Positions 25,941 to 34,547 of a stretch of DNA of 64,000 nt are shown here, piece by piece. Source of the stretch: CAYJDG01 sp964368875 (GTDB lineage Bacteria > Pseudomonadota > Alphaproteobacteria > Micavibrionales > Micavibrionaceae); the NCBI GenBank assembly GCA_964368875.1, contig CAYJDG010000004.1, forward strand, positions 1 through 64,000, given 5' to 3'. Within the stretch, counting starts at the first letter, position 1. Each line of letters starts with the position of its first letter. The notes beneath the pieces are model-generated. The model had not been told where the DNA came from and did not search any database. It saw nothing but the letters and a program-made list of their open reading frames with translations. Both the position numbers and the translations under genes were made by a program.

Positions 25941-28007
25941 ATGCCGTCTCCCGCCCGTGCTAAAACCGCCCCGAAATCTAAACCGGCTGCAAAACCGGCC
26001 CGCACTGCCAAGGCTCCCCGCCCGGTTGCGCGTCCGCGTCCGCAGGAAGACCGTACGCCGCGTCTGGTCATTCAGGACAATGGCTGTATTGCCTATGCCA
26101 GCCCCGGCCTCGCCACCCTGCTCAAAACCAAAGCTCCCTCGCTGCAGGGTGTTCGCGCCCAAGACCTGATCACCTTCGTCGATCCAGAAGATGCGCAGCA
26201 TGACCGTCCCGGCCTTGGCGGAATCGACGGCGATGCATGGACCGCATCAATTATCGCGGGTGAGCATCCGGTTATTGTTGCCTTTGGTGATGCGGAGAAA
26301 CCCCTGTCCCTGCAATTTGACTGGATCGGCCTGCCCGATGGCCGTCGTTATCTGGTGGCCTCCGGCCTGACCAGTGCGCGCAGCAAGACGCCGCCTGACT
26401 TAAGCGATCTGGTCGCTGCCCTGACAACCAAACCCGCAGCGCCGAAAAAACCAGCCGCCCGTAAATCTGCAGCAAAACCAGCTTCAGGTGATCAGACGTT
26501 TACGCAGGCCTTGCCCCTCTTTGCCACTATGACGCATGACCTGATGGTTCTGATGGCGCGTGACGGCACGCTGATCTCGGCCAACCAGACCTTCAAAGAT
26601 GTGCTTGGTTATAATGACGACGAAATCAGCACCTTCAGCTTTCTCGATCTCGTCCACAGCGATGACCGCGGCCATATCCGCCCCCAATTTAAAAGCCTGA
26701 TGCAGGAAGATGACAGCGTCGACGGCCAGTTGATCGCTTTTGATTGCCGCGTTGTCTCGAAGGATAAAAAAATTCACTGGCTCGAGTGGCGGCAGAAGCG
26801 TGAGGGCGAAAAAATCTATGCGGTCTGCCGCGACCTGACCGAAATCCGCGCCCATGAAAGCGCCCTCATCCGCCATCAGCAGCAACTCTCCGAAGCGCAG
26901 GAAATCGGCCGGATGGGCCACTGGCACTGGAAAGTCGGCGGGGACGCGATCAATTTCTCCGATCAGATCTACCGTATTTTCGGCATGAACCGCGACAGCT
27001 TCAAACCGACGCTTGATGGCATGAACTCGATCCTGCACCGCCGCGACCGGGGCCGCATGGCGCAGGCGTTTCAGCGCGCGATGATCGAACAGCGCGACTA
27101 TGAAATGGAATTCCGCATCATTCGCCCGGATGGGCAGGCGCGGTTTATTCTGTTGCAGGGCCGCTGCGAACTTGATGATGAGGGCGATGTCTCGGCACTG
27201 TTCGGTATTATGCAGGACATCACGGAGCGCACCCAGCACGAGCGTGAGCTGCGCGAAGCCAAAGAGGCCTCCGAGCGCGCCTATGCGGCGAAATCCCAAT
27301 TCCTTGCCAATATGAGCCATGAACTGCGCACGCCGCTCAATGCCATTATCGGGTTTTCCGAGATGATGCAGCGGCAATTGCTCGGCCCTATCGGCACGGC
27401 AAAATACCTTGATTATATTGGTGGAATCCGCGAAAGCGGCGAACACCTGCTCGACTTGATCAGCGATATTCTCGACATGTCGAAAATCGAAGCCGGGAAA
27501 TACGAGCTCGATCTCGAAGACTTCAACCTGCTGAAAGTGCTACGCCTTGGTGCGCATATGATCGAAGGTCGCGCGCTTGATGCGCAGGTCAGAATTATCT
27601 CAACCATTCCCGATGATGTGGCGGTTCATATCACCGCCGACCGCCGCGCCGTGATGCAGATGGTGCTCAACCTGCTTTCCAACGCGGTCAAATTCACGGA
27701 ACCCGGTGGCGAAGTCTGTATCGAATATATCAAGCGCGATGATGCCGTGATCTTCCGCATCGCCGATACCGGTATCGGCATCCCGGCCAGCAAACTGAAA
27801 TATGTCTGCCGCCCGTTCGAGCAGGCCGCCAATCATTTCACCCGCAACCATGAAGGCTCAGGCCTTGGCCTTGCTATCACCAAAGATCTGGCCGAACTGC
27901 ATGGCGGGGAAATCCGCATTGAATCAACCGTGGGTGTCGGCACCGCGGTGACCATCACCCTGCCATGGGATGCCTCGAAAACCCGCAAAACCCGGCCTGC
28001 GGCATAA
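25941..28007 (+). CDS. soluble PAS-domain sensor histidine kinase
   Basis: A Lys/Ala/Pro-rich N-terminus (residues 1-35) is followed by a weak PAS-like part (about 36-130). A clear PAS domain (about 194-310, DGTLISANQTFKDVLGYNDDE) and a third PAS (about 316-434, ending GIMQDITER) come next. The dimerisation box FLANMSHELRTPLNAIIGF contains the phospho-accepting His460. The ATPase domain has NLLSNAVKF near 577, ADTGIGIP near 609 and GSGLGLAI near 640. It has no membrane helix and no receiver domain, so it senses a cytosolic signal. No response regulator gene is adjacent, making it an orphan kinase. Confidence 0.94.
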   Translation: MPSPARAKTAPKSKPAAKPARTAKAPRPVARPRPQEDRTPRLVIQDNGCIAYASPGLATLLKTKAPSLQGVRAQDLITFVDPEDAQHDRPGLGGIDGDAWTASIIAGEHPVIVAFGDAEKPLSLQFDWIGLPDGRRYLVASGLTSARSKTPPDLSDLVAALTTKPAAPKKPAARKSAAKPASGDQTFTQALPLFATMTHDLMVLMARDGTLISANQTFKDVLGYNDDEISTFSFLDLVHSDDRGHIRPQFKSLMQEDDSVDGQLIAFDCRVVSKDKKIHWLEWRQKREGEKIYAVCRDLTEIRAHESALIRHQQQLSEAQEIGRMGHWHWKVGGDAINFSDQIYRIFGMNRDSFKPTLDGMNSILHRRDRGRMAQAFQRAMIEQRDYEMEFRIIRPDGQARFILLQGRCELDDEGDVSALFGIMQDITERTQHERELREAKEASERAYAAKSQFLANMSHELRTPLNAIIGFSEMMQRQLLGPIGTAKYLDYIGGIRESGEHLLDLISDILDMSKIEAGKYELDLEDFNLLKVLRLGAHMIEGRALDAQVRIISTIPDDVAVHITADRRAVMQMVLNLLSNAVKFTEPGGEVCIEYIKRDDAVIFRIADTGIGIPASKLKYVCRPFEQAANHFTRNHEGSGLGLAITKDLAELHGGEIRIESTVGVGTAVTITLPWDASKTRKTRPAA

Positions 28008-28021
28008 CTCCCAGCCTTTTG

Positions 28022-28051
28022 TTGACATAACTTTGCAGACCTTTGTAGGAT
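28022..28051 (+). promoter_or_regulatory. sigma70-type promoter for the 28075 gene
   Basis: TTGACA, 18 bases, TAGGAT, then a GAGGAGG ribosome-binding site at 28064-28070 before the ATG at 28075. The perfect -35 and the strong ribosome-binding site support a separate, well-expressed transcript. Confidence 0.7.
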
Positions 28052-28074
28052 GCTCCTTTCCCTGAGGAGGCATC

Positions 28075-28746
28075 ATGTTCACCATTCCCGGCCTGCTGGC
28101 CCCGCTGTGCAAACACTTTGCCGATGCGTGGCATGCGCACAAGCTCAGCAACCAGATTACCAAGCCAACCATCACAGGCTTTGACGGCACGCGCGTGAAT
28201 TTCTGGCAGCTCGACCCGTCCACCGCGGGTGCCGTCAACCGCAACGCCGACGACCGCGGCTTGATTTGCCTGATGAAACCTTCCGATTTTCTGCGTCTCG
28301 CCGAAAAGGACGACGCGACCGATACAGATCCAGACCAAATTGAAAGATACCGCGAGCGCATTACTCATGGTTTGCCGATGGCATCACCATCGCTCAGTCT
28401 GCGTCTCGAAAATGATGTCTTGAGAGTTTTGATTCCAGATGGCCGCCAGCGGGCGCAGGCGATTGCCGCAGCCATTGGCGACCGTCCGATCCCGGTCATT
28501 CTCTATCCGATGAATGGGCGTGAAGGCCCGGTCAAACCAAGTTTCAATTCGCCAAATGAGCTTCGCGCTCTGCTCCATGATGTCAAACTGGTTGGCCGTA
28601 ACGGGGCTCTGTGGACGAAGGACGAATTGCCGTTTAATCCTGATACAGTGCGGTTTCTGCACTATAAGGGGGATTTCCCAAGCACCCGTGAACATGACGC
28701 GATGAGAGCCAGCCCATGGGGGCCATTTGGGCCGATGGGGGGATAA
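28075..28746 (+). CDS. hypothetical protein with ParB/sulfiredoxin-like motif, 223 aa
   Basis: Not firmly recognised. The middle reads SPSLSLRLENDVLRVLIPDGRQRAQAIAAAIGDRPIPVILYP (given here as DGRQRAQA near residues 121-128, then PIPVILYP about ten residues later), which resembles the DGRHR..A...G...IPV.. core of ParB-like and sulfiredoxin-like folds. The last third is Pro/Arg-rich and ends GPFGPMGG. It has its own promoter and a GAGGAGG site. It might bind nucleotide or DNA, but this is inference from one motif. Convergent with the epimerase-like gene. Confidence 0.65.
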   Translation: MFTIPGLLAPLCKHFADAWHAHKLSNQITKPTITGFDGTRVNFWQLDPSTAGAVNRNADDRGLICLMKPSDFLRLAEKDDATDTDPDQIERYRERITHGLPMASPSLSLRLENDVLRVLIPDGRQRAQAIAAAIGDRPIPVILYPMNGREGPVKPSFNSPNELRALLHDVKLVGRNGALWTKDELPFNPDTVRFLHYKGDFPSTREHDAMRASPWGPFGPMGG

Positions 28747-28747
28747 G

Positions 28748-29695
28748 CTAGACTTGTCCCGCTGCGCCGTCTTTGGTTTGCGACGCCCATGGCGCGGGTT
28801 TGCCTGAGGCATCGGCTTCAAGCTCAGCCTTGAGACAGCCTTCCAGCCCGACGCGGTAATTCGGGTATTTGAGTTTGACGCCCAATTCTTTTTTCAGCTT
28901 GTCGTTTTTCACGCGCTTGTTATCCGAATAAAAACTGAGCGTGATCGGCGCAAGGTTCGCATCTTCAAAACGGATCAGCGGCGGCGGGTCTTGCCCAAGC
29001 AGGCGTGCCGCGTAGGCAATCACTTCGTGGCTCGCGGCCGCTTCATCATCGACGACATTATAAATTTCACCCGGGGTCGGTTTGGCAAACGAGGCCATCA
29101 GGCTTTGCACGATATCTTCGACATGGACGCGCGAGAAGGCATGGCCCGGCTTGATGATACGGCGGGCAATGCCGGCGCGGACCGAGTCAATCGCGCTGCG
29201 TCCCGGGCCGTAAATACCAGCAAGCCGGAACGCATGCACAGGCAGGCCTTTGTTGCGGAACATCGAGAGCCATTGGCTTTCTGCAATCGCGCGGCGCGTG
29301 CCGCGAATGGTGTCCGGCGTTAAATCGGTCGTCTCATCTACCCAGCCGCCATCACGGTCGCCATAAACGCCGGTGGTCGAGAGATAGCCCACCCATTCAA
29401 GGTCTTTGAGACGCGCGATGTCTTCGCGGTGAATGCGGTGAACGATGTCGCCTTCCTGATCGGGCGGTGTCGAGATCAAAAGATGGGTCACGCCTCTCAT
29501 CATCAGCAGCGGATCGCCGAGCGGACGCTCGCTGTCGAACAGATAGGCATCGATACCCTGTTGACGGAGCGCGGTGCGCTTGACCGGATCGCGCGTGGTG
29601 CCGCCAACGCTCCAGCCGCCTTGAGCGAGCAGCGTGCGGCTTAAAAAGTCGCACGTGTAGCCATAGCCAAAACAGAAAAAGCGCTTATCAGTCAT
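28748..29695 (-). CDS. NAD-dependent epimerase/dehydratase-like SDR protein
   Basis: Extended SDR of the YeeZ type. The N-terminus FCFGYGYTCDFLSRTLL (residues about 6-22) is a variant glycine-rich NAD loop. YLSTTGVYGDRDGGWVDE near residues 98-115 contains the Ser/Thr and Tyr region of the active site, and RLAGIYGPGRSAID near 156 and NVVDDEAAAS are family-typical. At 315 residues it is close to the family norm of about 280-300. Its stop is two bases from the stop of the ParB-like gene. The glutathione transferase gene lies six bases upstream on the same strand, so the two probably share a transcript. Substrate unknown. Confidence 0.88.
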   Translation of the reverse strand: MTDKRFFCFGYGYTCDFLSRTLLAQGGWSVGGTTRDPVKRTALRQQGIDAYLFDSERPLGDPLLMMRGVTHLLISTPPDQEGDIVHRIHREDIARLKDLEWVGYLSTTGVYGDRDGGWVDETTDLTPDTIRGTRRAIAESQWLSMFRNKGLPVHAFRLAGIYGPGRSAIDSVRAGIARRIIKPGHAFSRVHVEDIVQSLMASFAKPTPGEIYNVVDDEAAASHEVIAYAARLLGQDPPPLIRFEDANLAPITLSFYSDNKRVKNDKLKKELGVKLKYPNYRVGLEGCLKAELEADASGKPAPWASQTKDGAAGQV

Positions 29696-29701
29696 GATAT
29701 T

Positions 29702-30370
29702 TTAGAAGTCCACGTTCTCGTAGTGCACAGCAGGCGTGAAGCCGGGGATACGGTCTTCAAGCAGGGGGCGCATACTCGGGCGCGATTTGACGCGCGCGTA
29801 CCAGTCACGCGCAGCCTGATGTTCGTCCCACGGAACATCACCGATATAATCGATTGCCGAGATATGCGAGGCCGCGGCAATGTCAGCCATCGAGAATTCG
29901 TCTCCGGCAAGCCAGTTGCGTTTCTCGGTCAGGAAGCCGATATAGTCGAGATGGTAATGAATGTTGGCGTGTCCGGCACGGATCGACGGGCCGTGCGGCT
30001 CGCCCAGTTTAAGGAACCGCTTCATCAGCTTTTCACCAACGAGATTTTCCGTCACTTCGCGGTTGAACTTCACATCAAACCAGCTGACCAGCCGCCGCGT
30101 CTCGGCACGTTGGACGGGGTCGCGGCCAAGCAGGTCGACCTCGCGGTAGACTTCTTCAAGGTATTCACAAATCACCCATGCATTGGCAATCGTCGTCCCA
30201 TCCGGCTCGATCATGACGGGAACATCGCCCGCAGGGTTCAGGGCGAGGAATTCTGTACGGCGTTCCCAGACTTTTTCGAGCTTGAGATCGAACTCAAGCC
30301 CCTTCTCGGCCAGGACAATTCTGACCTTGCGGGAAAAGGGGTGCAGCCAAAGGTGAAACAGGGTGCGCAT
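29702..30370 (-). CDS. glutathione S-transferase family protein
   Basis: Thioredoxin-like N-domain (HPFSRKVRIVLAEKGL near residues 10-25, NPAGDVPVMIEPDG near 45-58) holds the glutathione site, with the conserved cis-Pro in DVPVM. The all-helical C-domain includes NWLAGDEFSMADIAAASHI, the usual signature. A Ser in the N-terminal HPFS may activate glutathione. At 222 residues it is complete. It is the first gene of a probable two-gene unit with the epimerase-like gene. Likely detoxification or thiol chemistry in the cytosol. Confidence 0.93.
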   Translation of the reverse strand: MRTLFHLWLHPFSRKVRIVLAEKGLEFDLKLEKVWERRTEFLALNPAGDVPVMIEPDGTTIANAWVICEYLEEVYREVDLLGRDPVQRAETRRLVSWFDVKFNREVTENLVGEKLMKRFLKLGEPHGPSIRAGHANIHYHLDYIGFLTEKRNWLAGDEFSMADIAAASHISAIDYIGDVPWDEHQAARDWYARVKSRPSMRPLLEDRIPGFTPAVHYENVDF

Positions 30371-30523
30371 ATCAGTATGAGCTTAACTGAAACTCTTTTT
30401 TTGTCATAGGGGGTCGGCTGCACCGATCTGAAAAAATTATGAATATAAGGGGTTTACATTCCTGAGATTCATACCAAACTCACTCAATCTTTTATCCATG
30501 CCATCTTTAAGGGGATTACGTCC

Positions 30524-31153
30524 ATGTCACTCTCTCGCCTCGTCCTGCCTGCGTTCACACTGGCTCTGCTCGCGATCTCACCGGTTCAGGCCGCCGAAAT
30601 GAAATCACCTACTCAGGCTGCCGCGGGCGCATATACCCTCGATAGCAAACATACAACTGTTGCATGGCAGGTCAGCCATCTTGGTTTCTCGAACTTTATG
30701 GGCAGCTTTGCCACGACCGAAGGCACCCTCAATTACGATCCTGTCGACGTGACCAAGAGCAATGTCAAAATCACCATCAAGCCTGACTCGCTTTACACCA
30801 ACGTCGAAGGGTTCGCCAAGGAACTGACCTCCGGCGGCGGCTGGATCGATGCAGCAAAAGGCCCGATCGTCTTCACCTCGACCAAAGTCACCAAGCTCAC
30901 CGATACCACTGGCACAGTCGATGGCCAGCTCACGCTGAACGGTGTGACCAAGCCGGTCTCTCTCGCCGTCACCTTCGTCGGTGCGGGTAAAAACGACTTT
31001 GCCAAGGCCAATGCCATCGGCTTCTCGGCAACCACCACGATCAAGCGCTCCGAATTTGATGCAGGTAAAATGGTGCCAATGGTCGGCGATGACGTTGCCA
31101 TCCATATCGAAACCGAATTCCAGCAGAAAATTCCGGAATCGGCCAAACAGTAA
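30524..31153 (+). CDS. YceI family periplasmic protein (first of three)
   Basis: Lipocalin-like exported protein; family members bind polyisoprenoids and are linked to stress or respiration. The signal peptide ends at about residue 23 (SPVQA). The mature domain starts YTLDSKHTTVAWQVSHLGFSNFMGSF and includes GGWIDAAKGPIVFTS and a later FSATTTIKRSEFDAG, all typical of YceI. The stop TAA overlaps the ATG of cytochrome b561 (TAATG), so translation is coupled. First gene of a four-gene operon with two further YceI paralogues. Confidence 0.94.
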   Translation: MSLSRLVLPAFTLALLAISPVQAAEMKSPTQAAAGAYTLDSKHTTVAWQVSHLGFSNFMGSFATTEGTLNYDPVDVTKSNVKITIKPDSLYTNVEGFAKELTSGGGWIDAAKGPIVFTSTKVTKLTDTTGTVDGQLTLNGVTKPVSLAVTFVGAGKNDFAKANAIGFSATTTIKRSEFDAGKMVPMVGDDVAIHIETEFQQKIPESAKQ

Positions 31154-31749
31154 TGCTCGGCTCAACCAGGGATAGCCGTTACACGAAAGTTGCGATCACC
31201 CTTCATTGGGTGATCGCTTTGTCTATTATCTGCCTGATTGTTGCAGGGTTGGTCATGTCCGAGGACGATCTTTTGCCCAAGGCCCTACGCTTCCAGACCT
31301 TTCAGCTGCACAAATCTCTCGGTTTGACCGTGCTGGTATTAAGCAGTGTCCGTCTTTTCTGGCGGCTGACCCATACGCCACCGCCTTTGCCGCCTGGCAT
31401 GAAAGCTTGGGAAAAATTCGCAGCCAGTGCCACACACTGGGCCTTTTATGGGCTGATGTTCGCGCTGCCGTTCAGCGGCTGGGCGCTCGTGTCGACCTCG
31501 CCGTGGGGCCTGCCGACGATCTGGTTTGGCCTGTTTGAATGGCCGCATCTGCCCATTCTCTCGACCCTCGAAAATAAAACTGAGATCAACGATCTGGCCG
31601 GAGAGACCCATGAAGTTCTCGCCTGGATTGCGATTGCCCTGATCTGCCTGCATATTGGGGCTGCGCTCAAACATCATGTCATTAACCGCGACGATGTCCT
31701 GACGCGCATGCTGCCGTTTCTCAAACCTCTCAGCCGCAAGGTGCCTTAA
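31153..31749 (+). CDS. cytochrome b561
   Basis: Inner-membrane dihaem protein thought to pass electrons from quinol to periplasmic acceptors. Four helices carry the haem histidines: ITLHWVIALS near residue 15, QLHKSLGLTV near 50, ATHWAFYGLM near 95 and the last helix with CLHIGAALKHHV near 160. At 198 residues it is normal for the CybB/YceJ type. It is embedded between YceI genes, like the E. coli yceJ-yceI pair, starting at the stop of the first and ending one base before the second. Confidence 0.94.
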   Translation: MLGSTRDSRYTKVAITLHWVIALSIICLIVAGLVMSEDDLLPKALRFQTFQLHKSLGLTVLVLSSVRLFWRLTHTPPPLPPGMKAWEKFAASATHWAFYGLMFALPFSGWALVSTSPWGLPTIWFGLFEWPHLPILSTLENKTEINDLAGETHEVLAWIAIALICLHIGAALKHHVINRDDVLTRMLPFLKPLSRKVP

Positions 31750-32313
31750 ATGAAACTCTTTGCCCTGTTCACCGCTTTGTTTGTTCTCAGCTCACCAGCT
31801 TTTGCTGCGGATGTCCCGAAATGGGCCGTGGATCCAGCGCAAAGTGAAATTTCCTTTAGCGGCACCCACGCCGAAAAGGAATTCACCGGTAAATTCGCCA
31901 CATGGACCGCCGATATCGCTTTCGACGCCGCCCGCCTTGAGCAATCCAAGGTGTTGGTGACCATTGAAACAGGCTCTGCCGCAACAGGCGACAAAACCTA
32001 TGATGGCTCGCTGCCATCCCCGGAATGGCTTGATCCCAAGGCATTCCCGACTGCCACTTTCGAGAGCAAGACTTTCCGCCAGACCGGCGACAGCACCTAC
32101 GAAGTCGACGGCACCCTGACCATCAAGGGCATTACGCAGGATATCACCCTGCCTTTCAGCCTGACCACCGAGGGTGACAAGACGGTCATGGAAGCGACCA
32201 CCAGCCTTGACCGCCTCCTCTTCAACGTCGGCGTAGCCAGCGATCCAAAAGCCGAATGGGTGTCGAAAGACATCACCGTTGCGATCAAGGTCAGTGCGAC
32301 CAAGACTCCATGA
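31750..32313 (+). CDS. YceI family periplasmic protein (second of three)
   Basis: The signal peptide (residues 1-18, ending SPAFA) is followed by WAVDPAQSEISFSGTHAEKEFTGKF, a short YceI domain. PEWLDPKAFPTATFESKTF near residue 95 and GTLTIKGITQDITLPFS near 120 are family marks. It starts directly after the cytochrome b561 stop and its TGA overlaps the next ATG. It is closer in layout to the third YceI than to the first, so the pair may come from a tandem duplication. Confidence 0.93.
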   Translation: MKLFALFTALFVLSSPAFAADVPKWAVDPAQSEISFSGTHAEKEFTGKFATWTADIAFDAARLEQSKVLVTIETGSAATGDKTYDGSLPSPEWLDPKAFPTATFESKTFRQTGDSTYEVDGTLTIKGITQDITLPFSLTTEGDKTVMEATTSLDRLLFNVGVASDPKAEWVSKDITVAIKVSATKTP

Positions 32314-32936
32314 AATTTCTGTTAGCTCTTCTCCTGCTGCTGGTTGCAGCAGTTCCCGCGCTTGCCGAAACGGCTGCGCCCGAAATTCCGGTCTGGACGG
32401 TCAACCGCCCCAAAAGCTCGCTTCAGTTTAAAGGCTTCAGCAAGGGCGTGCCTTATACCGTTGTCTTTCAGTCATGGAACGCCGAGATCGCCTTTGATCC
32501 CGACCGCCCGGAACTGTCCACCGCCACCGTCACGGTCGATACGCAATCAGGCTCGATGGGAGCTGCCACCTATACCGATTACCTCGTCACCCCGCCATGG
32601 TTCGACCCCAAGGAAGTGCCCTATGCGCAATTCCACATGACGTCGTTTAAAAAGCTGCGCGAAAATGTTTACGAGGGCACAGGCATCCTGCATCTGTACA
32701 ACAAAACGAAAACCGTCGTCATGCCGTTTCCCGGCATCAGCATTCCATTTCAGGTTAAATTTACGCCGCGGAAAAAGAAGCCGACGCTCGGCGAATTCAC
32801 ATCGAACTTCACCTTCGGCGTACCGGATTTCAGCCCCCAGGCATCGGGCCGTGCGGTTCGAAAAATCAATCTTGTGATGGTGCTGAAAACCGAAAAAGCC
32901 GCGCCGCTTAAGGCCGCTCAGTCCAAGGGGAAATAA
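32310..32936 (+). CDS. YceI family periplasmic protein (third of three)
   Basis: ATG at 32310 overlaps the previous stop (ATGA); the longer upstream frame is not credible. The signal peptide ends near residue 20 (VPALA). The domain reads WTVNRPKSSLQFKGFSKGVPYTVVFQ, then PPWFDPKEVPYAQFHMTSF near residue 100 and a basic C-terminal tail. GILHLYNKTKTVVMPF replaces the usual LTIKGVTK strand, showing divergence. Last gene of the operon; it overlaps a small convergent gene by 19 bases. Confidence 0.9.
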   Translation: MKFLLALLLLLVAAVPALAETAAPEIPVWTVNRPKSSLQFKGFSKGVPYTVVFQSWNAEIAFDPDRPELSTATVTVDTQSGSMGAATYTDYLVTPPWFDPKEVPYAQFHMTSFKKLRENVYEGTGILHLYNKTKTVVMPFPGISIPFQVKFTPRKKKPTLGEFTSNFTFGVPDFSPQASGRAVRKINLVMVLKTEKAAPLKAAQSKGK

Positions 32937-33127
32937 TAGCGGTAGAGGCCGATGGCGAGAACGCAAGTTCCTGCCGCGATCATCCAGTTGAACACGCCAT
33001 ATCTCCAGCGCAGCGAACGATCGTTCAGCAATTCGTCCCGAGTTTTGTCTTTAAGCAGGCGCAGCAAAAGCATCTGCCCACCGGCAAACCCGGCGATAAA
33101 TCCAAAAATTCCGGCAACCCATACCAC
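32918..33127 (-). CDS. small two-helix membrane protein, 69 aa
   Basis: GTG start with GAGGG about ten bases upstream. Two hydrophobic segments (about residues 3-21 and 46-64) flank a charged loop (LKDKTRDELLNDRSLRWR). I recognise no family. It overlaps the end of the third YceI gene and is divergent from uppP, with 44 bp between. Confidence 0.6.
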   Translation of the reverse strand: MVWVAGIFGFIAGFAGGQMLLLRLLKDKTRDELLNDRSLRWRYGVFNWMIAAGTCVLAIGLYRYYFPLD

Positions 33128-33171
33128 TTTGCTTATTCCCTCTTTTCAAACGGAGTTGTACCCTCTCCGCC

Positions 33172-34011
33172 ATGGAATTCCATCATATCGCCCTTCTGGC
33201 CCTTGTCCAAGCCGTCACCGAATTTTTACCGATCAGCTCCAGCGGCCATCTGATTCTGCTGCACAATTATTTTGAGCGCAATGGGCTGGATGGCGACCAT
33301 GACCGCCTGATGGATATTGCCGTCCATATCGGCACGCTCCTCGCGGTGCTGGTCTATTTCAGGAAAGATGTCTTTGGCATGTTGCGCGGCGGGGTCGATA
33401 TTTTGCGCACCCGCACCTTGCTGCCGACGCCCGAAGCGCGCATGGCCCTTCTGGTGCTCGCGGGCTCCGTGCCGATGGTCGTGGTCGGGGGGCTGGTCTA
33501 TGTGCTGGTCGACGAAAAGTTCTTTTACAATCCGCATATCATCATTTTCACGACCCTGATTTTTGGCGTTTTACTGGGCGTTGCCGACCATTTCGGCAAA
33601 AAACTGCGCAGCGTCGAAGACCTGACCTTCAAGCATGCCCTGATCATCGGCTGCCTCCAGTGTCTCTCGATCATCCCCGGGACCAGCCGCTCCGGCATCA
33701 CCATGACCGGGGCGCGCCTGCTCGGCTATACCCGCCCTGAGGCCGCCCGGTTTTCCTTCCTGCTCGCCATCGTCGCAACCTCCGCAGTCGGGGCCGCGGG
33801 TATCTTCGACATCACCAGCATCGGCGATAAACAGCTGATTCAGGACGCTCTGCTTGCCGGCGCACTGACGTTCATCATCGCGCTCGGTGTGATCGTTTTT
33901 CTGATGAAGTGGCTGGCGAAGTTCTCGTTCATGCCGTTCGTGATCTACCGCATGATTCTCGGGGCTGCGCTGATTTTTCTGCTGTTTATCAGACCCGGTC
34001 TAAGTCTTTGA
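33172..34011 (+). CDS. uppP: undecaprenyl-diphosphate phosphatase
   Basis: Inner-membrane enzyme that recycles the C55 lipid carrier for peptidoglycan and other envelope polymers; extra copies give bacitracin resistance. ALVQAVTEFLPISSSGHLIL near residues 9-28 contains the catalytic E/Q-rich motif and the SSSGH segment, and IPGTSRSGITMTGARLLG near 166-183 is the second motif with the essential Arg. At 279 residues and about eight helices it is normal. Its end overlaps the convergent rsmD by 12 bases. Confidence 0.97.
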   Translation: MEFHHIALLALVQAVTEFLPISSSGHLILLHNYFERNGLDGDHDRLMDIAVHIGTLLAVLVYFRKDVFGMLRGGVDILRTRTLLPTPEARMALLVLAGSVPMVVVGGLVYVLVDEKFFYNPHIIIFTTLIFGVLLGVADHFGKKLRSVEDLTFKHALIIGCLQCLSIIPGTSRSGITMTGARLLGYTRPEAARFSFLLAIVATSAVGAAGIFDITSIGDKQLIQDALLAGALTFIIALGVIVFLMKWLAKFSFMPFVIYRMILGAALIFLLFIRPGLSL

Positions 34012-34545
34012 GATGACCACCCGCGTATCGCGGTAGGTCTTATCAAACACGATCTCGCCCGGCAGCTCGTTAAGATTGGCGGCTTTTTCCGCCTCCGCTA
34101 CGATAAAGCAGTTTTCCGCGATCCATGAATATTCCTGCAAGGCCGCAAGGGCCTGCGGAATCAGGTTTTTATGATAGGGCGGATCGAGGAAAATCAGGTT
34201 TGCGGGCTGAACCAGCGCAGGGCGCAATCCGGGCCGCGTTGCATCTTTGTTGATGAAGGACGAAAACCGCAGCGCCTTTAACAACGCCGCATTGTCCTGT
34301 GCCAGTTGCAGCGATTCCGGCGCCATATCCATGAAAATACAGGCCTTCGCACCTTGCGAATACGCTTCGAGCGCCAACGCCCCCGTGCCGCAAAATGCAT
34401 CGAGAACAACCGCGTTTTCAACCGCGCCGCGATGTTGCAGGGCATTGAAGATGGCTTGGCGGACCTTGTCACTGGTCGGCCTGATGTTCGGCCCGGCAAC
34501 GGTCTTGAGCACACGTCCGCGATGTTCTCCGGCAACGATCCGCAT
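34000..34545 (-). CDS. rsmD: 16S rRNA (guanine966-N2)-methyltransferase
   Basis: Rossmann methyltransferase acting on G966 of 16S rRNA. RIVAGEHRGRVL at the N-terminus and RPTSDKVRQAIFNAL near residues 23-37 are family marks. VLDAFCGTGALALEAYSQGA (residues about 48-67) is the SAM site, and IFLDPPYHKN near 118 is the catalytic DPPY. At 181 residues it is complete. It lies two bases after the pseudouridine synthase stop on the same strand; the two rRNA-modification genes are commonly neighbours. Confidence 0.96.
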   Translation of the reverse strand: MRIVAGEHRGRVLKTVAGPNIRPTSDKVRQAIFNALQHRGAVENAVVLDAFCGTGALALEAYSQGAKACIFMDMAPESLQLAQDNAALLKALRFSSFINKDATRPGLRPALVQPANLIFLDPPYHKNLIPQALAALQEYSWIAENCFIVAEAEKAANLNELPGEIVFDKTYRDTRVVISKT

Positions 34546-34547
34546 GG

